DNA from: Hydrogenophaga sp. IBVHS2
Lineage (GTDB): Bacteria; Pseudomonadota; Gammaproteobacteria; Burkholderiales; Burkholderiaceae_C
Length of the DNA stretch: 64,000 bases
Reading direction: 5' to 3'
Assembly: GCF_002127215.1 (NCBI RefSeq)
Contig: NZ_NFUT01000002.1
Span: 248,001-312,000, forward strand
Numbering within the stretch: the first letter of the stretch is position 1; each line of letters begins with the position of its first letter. Below, in pieces: positions 38,434-47,655 of this stretch. Under the pieces are notes generated by a model. That model searched no databases. It had not been told where the DNA came from and saw nothing but the letters and a program-made list of their open reading frames with translations. The position numbers and the translations under genes are program-made.

Positions 38434-39573
38434 ATGTCTGCTGATCCGGCAACCGAACTGCTGCCAGACCCGAACATGTACCGCAATATTGATGCCACCT
38501 CAAGCGTTGCGCCCGTCGCTTCGGTGACGCCCCGGCAACCTGTGGGGTTGAACCCCGGCTCGATGCGGCTGCGGCGGGGTGGGCGCATGGCCTGGAACGT
38601 ACGGGGAAACCCGCAGGGCGAGGTCTGGCTGGTCATCCACGGCGGCCCGGGCACCGGCGGCAACGCCGGCCTGTGGCAGGCCATCGATCCGACCTCGCAG
38701 CGGGCCTTCATGCCCGACCAGCGCGGCAGCGGCGCATCGCGTCCGCGCGGTCAGGACGTCGCGCAGACCGCAGCCACGCTGGTGGCGGAGCTGGAAGACC
38801 TCCGTCGGCACCTGGGGGTCGAACGCTGGTCGGTGCTGGCCGGCTCGTGGGGCACGGTGCCGGCCCTGCTGTATGCGGCTACTTACACCGACCGTGTGCA
38901 GCGCCTGGTGCTGCGCGGTGCCTTTGCATTGACCCGCCGCGAACTCGACAACGTGCTGGTGCCGCACCGCCGCCCCGGGAAAACCCCGAGTCGGCGTGGC
39001 ATCGCCGCACCGGTGCCGCAGGCCACCTCCACGGCGCAGGCACTGTCCCGCCTGACCCGGCTGCTTCAATCTGCAACACCCTCTGTTGCATCGCTGCGCG
39101 CCTTGCGCCGCTGGGGATTGCGCGAACAGGCGCTGGCCTGGCAGGGCATGCGGCGCAGCCTGCTGCACGCGCGTTCCCAACGCGCGGCCCACGCACCGGC
39201 GGTGGCCCGGGAGCTGGCCGGACTGCATCGCCGCTGGCGCCGCGCGCAGGCGGCCCTGGAGCGGCCGCAGCGGCAGCGCAGCGACCGAGCGGCCTGGCAG
39301 AAATTCCGCGTGCAGACAGCGGTGCTGCAGGGCCGTGCCGGTGTGCGGCCGGCCACGCTCGACCGCGCGGTCGTGCACCTGGCCCGGCACGGTGTTCCTG
39401 TGGCCTGGGTCCATGGCCGCTTCGATGCGGTCTGCCCGCCCGACAACAGCCGGCGCTGGGCGGCACTGGGGGCGCAGCACGGCGGGGCGGTGGAGCTGCA
39501 CATCACACCGGCCGGTCACCTCGGGCACGAGCCGGCCACGCGTGCCGTGCTGCAACGCGTGGTGCGCGGATGA
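38434..39573 (+). CDS. Alpha/beta hydrolase, proline iminopeptidase-like, divergent from pqqA
   Basis: 379-residue serine hydrolase. The oxyanion motif VIHGGPGTGG and nucleophile elbow LAGSWGTVPA (GxSxG-like) match the prolyl aminopeptidase group (HGGPG, GGSWG). Asp in VHGRFDAVCPP and His in TPAGHLGHE complete the triad. A basic, helical lid (~200-290) separates the halves. The first ~43 residues are low-complexity, and the pqqA promoter overlaps them, so ATG 38563 may be the true start. The position beside pqqA suggests a role in trimming PqqA-derived peptide; this is inference. Confidence 0.82.
   Translation: MSADPATELLPDPNMYRNIDATSSVAPVASVTPRQPVGLNPGSMRLRRGGRMAWNVRGNPQGEVWLVIHGGPGTGGNAGLWQAIDPTSQRAFMPDQRGSGASRPRGQDVAQTAATLVAELEDLRRHLGVERWSVLAGSWGTVPALLYAATYTDRVQRLVLRGAFALTRRELDNVLVPHRRPGKTPSRRGIAAPVPQATSTAQALSRLTRLLQSATPSVASLRALRRWGLREQALAWQGMRRSLLHARSQRAAHAPAVARELAGLHRRWRRAQAALERPQRQRSDRAAWQKFRVQTAVLQGRAGVRPATLDRAVVHLARHGVPVAWVHGRFDAVCPPDNSRRWAALGAQHGGAVELHITPAGHLGHEPATRAVLQRVVRG
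38483..38498 (-). promoter_or_regulatory. Sigma-54 promoter (-24/-12) of pqqA
   Basis: Read on the minus strand, GTGGCATCAATATTGC has GG and GC ten bases apart, matching the consensus. Transcription would begin near 38471, giving pqqA a leader of roughly 69 bases. The element lies inside the first codons of the divergent hydrolase frame if that gene starts at 38434. Confidence 0.7.
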
Positions 39574-40532
39574 CGCCCCGCCGGGCATTGCTGGCTGCGC
39601 TGCTGCTCGTGCTGGCGGCATCGGCCCGGGCTGCGCCGCCGGCGCTGCCGGCCTGCGACCAGGCCGAACCGGTGCCCTGGCGCGCACTGGCCCCGGGCGT
39701 CTGGGTGTGGGATGCGGCCAACCACGAGGTCTCCGCGGTCAACGGCGGCCATGTGGCCCCCACGTCGCTGGTGGTGGATGGCGGCGAGGCGCTGGTCATC
39801 GATCCCGGGCCCGGGCTGCAGCACGGGCTGCGGGTGCGGGCGTCCATTGCCTGCCGGTTCCAGGCTGCGGTGGTCGGGGTGGTCAACACCCATGCGCATG
39901 CCGAGAACGTGCTGGCCAATGCGGCCTTCGCCGACCGGCCCATCGCCGCCAACGCCGGCACCCGCGAGGCGATGGTGGCCCGCTGCCCCGATTGCCTGGC
40001 CTCGCTCACCGAGCGTGCCGGCGAGCAGGCCATGACCGGCACCACCATCGTCTGGCCGCAGCGGGTGCTCAGCGAGGGCGAATTGCTGGCCGTGGGCCGG
40101 CTGCAGCTGCAGGTGCTGGGCACCGAGCGCGGCCACACCGCCAGCGATCTGGTGCTGTGGCTGCCGCAGCAGCAGGTGCTGTGGGTGGGTGGTCTGGCCT
40201 ACGAGGGCCGCCTGCCCGAGCTGGCGCAGGGCAGCGTGCTGCAGTGGCTGCAGGCCCTGGACCGGCTGCAGCAGCGCCGGCCGCGCTGGGTGGTGGGCTC
40301 GCGCGTGGGCGATGCCCGCATGCTCGAGGCCACCCGCCGCTATCTGCAGGCCCTGCACGACCGGGTGCTGGCCGCCATGGACGCCGGTCGCCACGCCGGC
40401 GAGCTGCAGTCGGTGCAGATGGACGAATGGGCTGGCTGGTCCGGCTTTCGATCGCGCCAGGGTTTCAACACCCAGCGCGCCTGGCGCGAGCTGGAGCCGG
40501 TGTGGATGGACCGTGGGCCTGCCCCGTCCGGC

Positions 40533-40556
<24 letters not shown>
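39570..40556 (+). CDS. Second quinoprotein relay system metallohydrolase (SoxH-like)
   Basis: 328-residue exported MBL-fold protein, signal LLAALLLVLAASARAAP. The metal motif reads NTHAHAENVLAN: His108 and His110 are kept but the usual DH pair is Glu112-Asn113. GHTASDLVLWLP carries a later ligand. It resembles the SoxH-related metallohydrolases found near PQQ dehydrogenases and so is the second of the pair in this window. It overlaps the hydrolase stop (ATGA) and converges with the regulator gene, overlapping it by 24 bases. Confidence 0.86.
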
Positions 40557-42779
<2,223 letters not shown>

Positions 42780-42905
42780 GAGATTCTCGTCATATGTGTG
42801 TCAGCCATCAACACGGGCAATCCCGGTATGGAGCAGGCTGTCACGTTTTGATGTCATTTCCCTCGTGGTCAGGCTGTAGCAAGGAGCCGGCCACAGGGCG
42901 GCGCC

Positions 42906-42959
42906 GTGTTCCGGGCGGCCCGGTGGTTCAATTTGGAACACCCGGGCGGGTCAATTTGG
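42906..42959. promoter_or_regulatory. Repeated GGAACAC elements upstream of cytochrome c-550
   Basis: GTGTTCC (42906-42912) and GGAACAC (42935-42941) are inverted copies. CAATTTGGAACACCCG (42929-42944) recurs in close form (CAACCTGGAACACCCG) at 45826-45841 before the second regulator gene, and TCAATTTGG repeats at 42951-42959. The cluster lies 60-110 bp before the predicted sigma-54 start, a suitable place for enhancer sites. Confidence 0.5.
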
Positions 42960-42990
42960 CCGATCTGAACCAGCCTGAAACGCCCGGGTG

Positions 42991-43007
42991 GTGGCCTGCT
43001 TCTTGCA
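42991..43007 (+). promoter_or_regulatory. Sigma-54 promoter (-24/-12) of the cytochrome c-550 gene
   Basis: GTGGCCTGCTTCTTGCA fits the consensus, with GG (42993-42994) and GC (43005-43006) ten bases apart. The predicted start near 43018 leaves a 48-base leader with GGAG at 43052-43055. Confidence 0.7.
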
Positions 43008-43065
43008 GACCAGGCATCCCAGACCGTTTTCACCATCCCATCAGAACGTCCGGAGACCCTGCCCC

Positions 43066-43548
43066 ATGAATGCCCCCCTCTCATCCCGCCTGCTGCGTGG
43101 CCTGACCGCCACCGTCCTGGGTCTGGCCCTGCAGACCGCCTGGGCCCATGGCGATGTCACGCCCCAGTCGGTGGACACCAGCACCCTGCCGCAACTCGGC
43201 ACCAAGTGGCTCGACGCCAACCCCTACAGCACCGGGCCGGCCCAGAAAGAGGCGCTGCGCATCGGCACCTCGGCCTACAACCAGAACTGCGCCCGCTGCC
43301 ACGGCCTGGAAGCCATCTCGGGCGGTATCGCACCCGACCTGCGCAAGTTCGACGGCGACTGCACCGGCCTGGCCGACGCGGCCAAGAAGGCCGCCTGCTT
43401 CAAGGAGATGGACGACTTCTACATGGCCACGGTGCGCCGGGGCCGCGTGCGCGACGGCCGTGTCTACATGCCGCCGTTCGAGGGCACGCTGACCCAGGAA
43501 GCGATCTGGGCCATCCGCACCTACATCGAGACCCGCCGCGAGCCCTGA
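43066..43548 (+). CDS. pedF: Cytochrome c-550, PedF type
   Basis: 160-residue periplasmic cytochrome of the PedF/ExaB class, the partner of PQQ ethanol dehydrogenases. The signal peptide ends QTAWAHG. The heme motif is CARCH (Cys75, Cys78, His79) and the distal ligand Met135 is in RVYMPPFEG. Two further cysteines (Cys99, Cys111) could form a disulfide. It is followed by a MoxJ-like binding protein gene. Confidence 0.92.
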   Translation: MNAPLSSRLLRGLTATVLGLALQTAWAHGDVTPQSVDTSTLPQLGTKWLDANPYSTGPAQKEALRIGTSAYNQNCARCHGLEAISGGIAPDLRKFDGDCTGLADAAKKAACFKEMDDFYMATVRRGRVRDGRVYMPPFEGTLTQEAIWAIRTYIETRREP

Positions 43549-43619
43549 ACACCGGCCGGTTCGCCGACACCAGAAGCCCGGACCACCGGGCCGTTCCCAC
43601 CCGCACAGGAGACATTCCC

Positions 43620-44510
43620 ATGAACCGCATTCCCCCCCACGGTCCGAGCCGTCGCACGGCACTGGCCGCCCTGGTGGCCACCGGCCTGGCCGGCACCCTG
43701 GGCCACGCCGTTGCCCAGACCGAACTCACCGATCTGGCCCGCATCAAGGCCAGCGGTGCCCTGAAGGTGGCCGTCTACAAGGACAACGCGCCGTTCTCCG
43801 ACGGCCCCGCCAATGCCGTCACCGGCCTGGACGTGTCGATCGCCGAGGCCCTGGCCACCCGGATGGGCCTGCGGCTGGCCCTGCTGCCGTTCGATGCGGG
43901 CGAGAACATGAACGACGACCTGCGCAACATGGTCTGGCGCGGGCACTACCTGGGCTATGGCCCGGCCGACGTGATGATGCAGGTGCCGGTGGACCGTTAC
44001 CTGATGCAGCGCAACCGCCAGGTCATCGTGCTGGCGCCCTACATGCGCCAGCAGCTGGTGCTGGCCCACGACACCCGGAAGATCGCCGACGTGCAGTCGG
44101 CCGACGACCTCAAGGGCCAGGTGCTGGCGGCTGAGCGTGGCGCTGGCGCGGCCAGTGCGCTCATGGGCTACGGCGGCGGGCTGCTGCGGGCGCAGGTGGG
44201 CATCCACGCCACCGGGCAGGACGCAGTGAAGGCCGTGATCGAGGGCAAGGCCGCTGCGGCCTACGTCACCCGCGCACAGGCCGAGTCGGCGCTGTTCGCG
44301 GCCGGCATCAAGCCGGGCAGCGGCCCGGTGCGGCTCTCCGCCCTGTCGCTGCCGGGCGTGCCCGACACCGGCTGGACGGTGGGCATGGCCATCAAGGCCG
44401 AGCACAAGGAGCTGGGTCTGGCCCTGGAAGGGGCGCTGGCCCAGCTGCGCAGCAGCGGCGAGCTGCTGGCCATCTTCCAGAAACACGGGCTGACGCTCAC
44501 CGCACCCTGA
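43620..44510 (+). CDS. Quinoprotein dehydrogenase-associated periplasmic binding protein (MoxJ-like)
   Basis: 296-residue exported family 3-type binding protein; the signal has SRRTALAALVATGLAGTLGHAVAQ (RR, possibly Tat). Core: IKASGALKVAVYKDNAPFSD, LDVSIAEALATRMGLRLALLPFDAGENMNDDLRNMVWRGHYLG, PADVMMQVPVD. This matches the MxaJ/XoxJ-like family needed for maturation or activity of methanol-type dehydrogenases, not for nutrient uptake. It is in an operon with cytochrome c-550; the gap is about 70 bp. Confidence 0.9.
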   Translation: MNRIPPHGPSRRTALAALVATGLAGTLGHAVAQTELTDLARIKASGALKVAVYKDNAPFSDGPANAVTGLDVSIAEALATRMGLRLALLPFDAGENMNDDLRNMVWRGHYLGYGPADVMMQVPVDRYLMQRNRQVIVLAPYMRQQLVLAHDTRKIADVQSADDLKGQVLAAERGAGAASALMGYGGGLLRAQVGIHATGQDAVKAVIEGKAAAAYVTRAQAESALFAAGIKPGSGPVRLSALSLPGVPDTGWTVGMAIKAEHKELGLALEGALAQLRSSGELLAIFQKHGLTLTAP

Positions 44511-44543
44511 CCCGACGCACCGGGGCCTGCCGCCCCGGGGATG

Positions 44544-45716
44544 TCAGCGCTTGCCGCGCCCGGCGCCCAGCTTGCGGTACACCGTGGCGCGGCTGATGCC
44601 CAGTGCCCGGGCGGCGTCCATCACGTTGCCGCGCGCATCGTCCACCGCCTTGCGGATCAGGGCGGTCTCGATGTCCTTGAGCGGCACCGCATGGGCGCCG
44701 GTGGCCGACCGTGCCGCGGATCGGGCTGGTCGGTCGCCCTGGGCCAGCACCTGCAGCCGCAGGCCCGACCACAGCGGCATCTCGGTGGCCGGGGCCTGGG
44801 CACGCCCGGCATCGAACAGGGCCTGCATGGGCACCGCGAAATGCTGGGTGCAGTGGCCCGGCTCCACCCCGGGCGGGATGTCCAGCATGTCGGCGGCCGG
44901 CCGGTTGAGCGCGGTGATCAGACCGTCCTCGTCCAGGCACAGCAGGCCGTCGTTGTCGTCGCCCAGCACCCGGCCCGGCCAGTTCATGCGCAGCATCAGG
45001 GCGTGCGGCATGGACAGGGTCAGCGCGTTCTCGATGCTGCGGGCCGACTGGGCCACCAGGTGCTTGAGCGCCGGCTGCTCCGGCACGTTGATGCCGGTGA
45101 GGTCGAGCATGCCCACGCAGTGGCCGTCCGGCCCCCAGATGGGTGCTCCGGCACAGCTGTAGACCGTGGTGGACTCGAAGAAGTGTTCGCCCCGGTGCAG
45201 CCACACCGGCTGCAGCTCCGAGAGGGTGGTGCCGATGGCGGTGGTGCCCACGGTGCGTTCCGACAGGTCCACGCCCACGCGGGCGATGTCGGCGGCTCGC
45301 GGGTCCTGCCGGTCCACCGGGCCATTGACGTCGATCACCACGCCCTGGGCGTCGGTGAGGATGGCGAAGTACCGGGTGTTGGCCATGGCGCGCGAGAGGG
45401 ACCGGATCACCGGCGCGGCCGCCTTGAGCAGGGGCTGGTTGGCCTCCAGCAGCAGCCGGGTGCGGGACTGGCTGACCGCCTCGAAGGCGATGCTGCGCGA
45501 CGGGTCCATGCCCATCGCCAGGCAGCGCTGCCAGGAGCGCTGGACCCAGGGCGCCAGGTGGCTGGCTCCCTGCAGTTCGCCGGCATGCAGGGCGGCGTGG
45601 CGTGCCTTCTCGATCTGGCTCAGGCGCGGGGCGGCGCCGGGGTGCAGGGGGCTGTTCAGGCTCACGGGGATGTCCGGGTTGTCTCGTGCATCGTGGTCTG
45701 TGATGCTGGCGGTCAT
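44544..45716 (-). CDS. AcoR-like regulator without an AAA+ domain
   Basis: 390-residue protein. The N-terminal half matches the AcoR sensor (WVQRSWQRCLAMGMDPSR; then SERTVGTTAIGTTLSEL and the GAF end ALTLSM). A PAS-like segment (GDDNDGLLCLDEDGLITALNRPA) follows, and the protein closes with a Fis-type helix-turn-helix (NVMDAARALGISRATVYRKLG). The sigma-54 AAA+ core between sensor and HTH is entirely missing (no Walker A, no GAFTGA). It could bind the same sites as a full activator and act as an antagonist or co-regulator. Its own promoter is sigma-54-like. Confidence 0.87.
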   Translation of the reverse strand: MTASITDHDARDNPDIPVSLNSPLHPGAAPRLSQIEKARHAALHAGELQGASHLAPWVQRSWQRCLAMGMDPSRSIAFEAVSQSRTRLLLEANQPLLKAAAPVIRSLSRAMANTRYFAILTDAQGVVIDVNGPVDRQDPRAADIARVGVDLSERTVGTTAIGTTLSELQPVWLHRGEHFFESTTVYSCAGAPIWGPDGHCVGMLDLTGINVPEQPALKHLVAQSARSIENALTLSMPHALMLRMNWPGRVLGDDNDGLLCLDEDGLITALNRPAADMLDIPPGVEPGHCTQHFAVPMQALFDAGRAQAPATEMPLWSGLRLQVLAQGDRPARSAARSATGAHAVPLKDIETALIRKAVDDARGNVMDAARALGISRATVYRKLGAGRGKR

Positions 45717-45786
45717 TAAACCAGCCGGCACCGCCTTCCCCGTAGCGGTGGCCCTGCAACGCACTCGGGGTTATGCCGGGTGCGAG

Positions 45787-45802
45787 GCAATCCCTGTGCC
45801 AG
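45787..45802 (-). promoter_or_regulatory. Sigma-54 promoter (-24/-12) of the AAA-less regulator gene
   Basis: On the minus strand CTGGCACAGGGATTGC matches the consensus with correct ten-base spacing. It predicts a start near 45775 and a leader of about 60 bases to the ATG at 45716. Confidence 0.72.
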
Positions 45803-45817
45803 CCCTCAGACGGGCCC

Positions 45818-45841
45818 GGTTGTTGCAACCTGGAACACCCG
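45818..45841. promoter_or_regulatory. Candidate enhancer site shared with the cytochrome c-550 promoter
   Basis: GGTTG-TTG-CAACC (45818-45830) is a dyad that runs into CAACCTGGAACACCCG (45826-45841), which matches 14 of 16 bases with the element at 42929-42944. It lies about 50 bp upstream of the sigma-54 box of the AAA-less regulator. Confidence 0.5.
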
Positions 45842-45847
45842 CAGCCC

Positions 45848-46924
45848 TCATTGCGGCGGCAGGGCGGCCGAGCAGACCGGCCCGCTGGCCGGCTCGATGG
45901 CGTCCTTGGCCGAGCCCACCTGCATGTCGCGTGGCAGCGGCACGCCGTTCTTGACCGCCAGCACCTCGGCCATGACGCTGACCGCGATCTCCGGCGGCGT
46001 CTTGCTGCCGATGAAGATGCCGATCGGGCCGCGCAGCGGCGCCAGGCTGGCCTCGGTCTGCCCGAAGTGCTCGATGAGCCGGGCGCGCCGGGCCTCGTTG
46101 TTGCGCCGCGAGCCGATCGCGCCCACATAGAAGGCGTCCGAACCCAGGGCTTCGAGCAGGGCCAGGTCGTCCAGCTTGGGGTCGTGGGTGAGGGCGATCA
46201 CGCAGCTGCGCCGGTCCAGGCCGAAGTCCCGCACCACGTCGTCGGGCATGTCGCTGGTCAGGGTCACGCCGGGCACGTTCCAGCCGCCCCGGTGTTCCTC
46301 GCGCGGGTCGCACACCGTGACCGCAAACCCGCTGAACAGCGCCATGGTGGCCAGGTACTCGGTGAGCTGGCCGGCACCGATGAGCAGCATGCGGTACTCG
46401 GGGCCGAAGGTGTTGCGCAGGGTCTGGCCGTCGTCGAGCAGCGGGGCCGGGGCCAGCGCCGCGTGCAGGCTCACCTGCCCGGTGGTCAGGTCGGTGGCGC
46501 GCTCCACCAGATGGCCGCGGGCCAGTTCGTCCACCAGGGTCGCGAGCAGGGTGGTGTCGGGGTCGAATTCCAGCACCAGTTCCAGCGTGCCGCCGCAGGG
46601 CAGGCCGAAACGGTGGGCCTCGTCGGCGGACACGCCGTACTTCACCCGCTGCGGCGGACCGTGCGGAATGTCGTGGGTCACACCGGCAGCCGCTGCGCCG
46701 CCCGGTGCCGTGTGGGCGCGGCTGTAGCGGTAGATCAGGTCGTCCTCGATGCAGCCGCCCGAGACCGAACCGACCACCGCGCCGTCCTCGCACAGGGCCA
46801 TGGTGGAGCCCACCGGGCGGGGCGACGATCCCCAGGTGCGCACCACCGTGGCCAGCAGGGCGCGCCGGCCCTGGCGGCGCCAGTCCAGCAGGGTTCGGAG
46901 TACGGTGAGGTCAAGGTTTTCCAT
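45848..46924 (-). CDS. xdhC: XdhC/CoxI family molybdenum-cofactor chaperone
   Basis: 358-residue protein. The N-terminal CoxI domain has TWGSSPRPVGSTMAL and GSVSGGCIEDD; the C-terminal Rossmann domain has RMLLIGAGQLTEYLATMA and DPREEHRGGW. XdhC binds molybdenum cofactor and helps sulfurate and insert it into xanthine dehydrogenase-type enzymes. No xanthine dehydrogenase genes are in the window. It is divergent from the tungsten aldehyde oxidoreductase operon, so it may serve pterin-cofactor handling there, although that enzyme family is not known to need sulfuration. Confidence 0.9.
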   Translation of the reverse strand: MENLDLTVLRTLLDWRRQGRRALLATVVRTWGSSPRPVGSTMALCEDGAVVGSVSGGCIEDDLIYRYSRAHTAPGGAAAAGVTHDIPHGPPQRVKYGVSADEAHRFGLPCGGTLELVLEFDPDTTLLATLVDELARGHLVERATDLTTGQVSLHAALAPAPLLDDGQTLRNTFGPEYRMLLIGAGQLTEYLATMALFSGFAVTVCDPREEHRGGWNVPGVTLTSDMPDDVVRDFGLDRRSCVIALTHDPKLDDLALLEALGSDAFYVGAIGSRRNNEARRARLIEHFGQTEASLAPLRGPIGIFIGSKTPPEIAVSVMAEVLAVKNGVPLPRDMQVGSAKDAIEPASGPVCSAALPPQ

Positions 46925-47003
46925 GGCCGTGATTGTCGCCCCGCAGGCCCCCCCGCGGCCTCGTGCCGCTTCGATTCACCCTCGCCCGGGCGTGGCCGGG
47001 CGC

Positions 47004-47058
47004 TGTCTCAAAGTGAGACTTTTTGGGTGGCCGGGGGGGTATCAGGGGTAAACCCTGA
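47004..47058. promoter_or_regulatory. Two dyads upstream of the aldehyde oxidoreductase operon
   Basis: GTCTCA-AAG-TGAGAC (47005-47019) is perfect and followed by five Ts. TCAGGG-GTAAA-CCCTGA (47042-47058) is a second perfect dyad. Both lie in the 224-bp gap between xdhC and aorA. No -24/-12 element is visible on either strand here, so these are more likely operators for a sigma-70 promoter. Confidence 0.45.
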
Positions 47059-47148
47059 AGAGGAAAGGGCCTTGTCCCCAAACAATCCTATGAAGAGATC
47101 CGCATAAGCAGCCGCCAAGGGCGGTCTCTGCCCCACCTGGAGACACAG

Positions 47149-47625
47149 ATGCAAAAAATCCTTCACATCAACCCCGACAAGTGCACCGGCTGCCTGCAGT
47201 GCGAGATGGCGTGTTCCTTCGAGAACTACGGCACCTATGCCACGTCCAAGTCGCGCATCAAGGTGTTCGACTTCCATCACACCGGCAAGAAGGTGCCCTA
47301 CACCTGCACCCAGTGCGACGAAGCCTGGTGCCTGCATGCCTGCCCGGTGGAAGCCATCACGGTGGACAAGGCCACCGGCGCCAAGGTGGTCAACGAGACC
47401 ACCTGCGTGGGTTGCAAGGTCTGCACCATCGCCTGCCCGTTCGGCACCATCAATTACGTGCAGGAAACCGGCAAGGTCCAGAAGTGCGACCTGTGCGGCG
47501 GCGAGCCGGCCTGTGCCGAAGCCTGCCCGACCAGCGCGATCACCTTCATCGATGCCAACTGGACCGGCATGGACAAGATGAAGCAGTGGGCCGACAAGCT
47601 GGGCAACCAGCCCACCGCTGCCTGA
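47149..47625 (+). CDS. aorA: Four-cluster ferredoxin subunit of aldehyde oxidoreductase
   Basis: 158-residue polyferredoxin with sixteen cysteines in four groups: CTGCLQCEMAC, CTQCDEAWCLHAC, CVGCKVCTIAC and CDLCGGEPACAEAC, enough for four [4Fe-4S] clusters. It belongs to the HycB/PhsB-like electron-transfer subunits. As in Aromatoleum-type AOR operons it would wire the tungsten subunit to the flavin subunit. It is first of five genes; the next starts 30 bp on. Confidence 0.92.
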   Translation: MQKILHINPDKCTGCLQCEMACSFENYGTYATSKSRIKVFDFHHTGKKVPYTCTQCDEAWCLHACPVEAITVDKATGAKVVNETTCVGCKVCTIACPFGTINYVQETGKVQKCDLCGGEPACAEACPTSAITFIDANWTGMDKMKQWADKLGNQPTAA

Positions 47626-47655
47626 TATCACCCAGTCAAACACAAGGAGCCAAAC

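Noticed and set aside
47005..47024. GTCTCA-AAG-TGAGAC plus TTTTT as an intrinsic terminator
   Set aside because: No gene ends on the plus strand upstream of it (xdhC starts there and runs the other way), and the stem is only six pairs with a three-base loop. An operator is more likely.
47020..47148. A sigma-54 promoter for the aor operon
   Set aside because: GG and GC pairs occur, but none with ten-base spacing and the TGGC/TTGC context on either strand.
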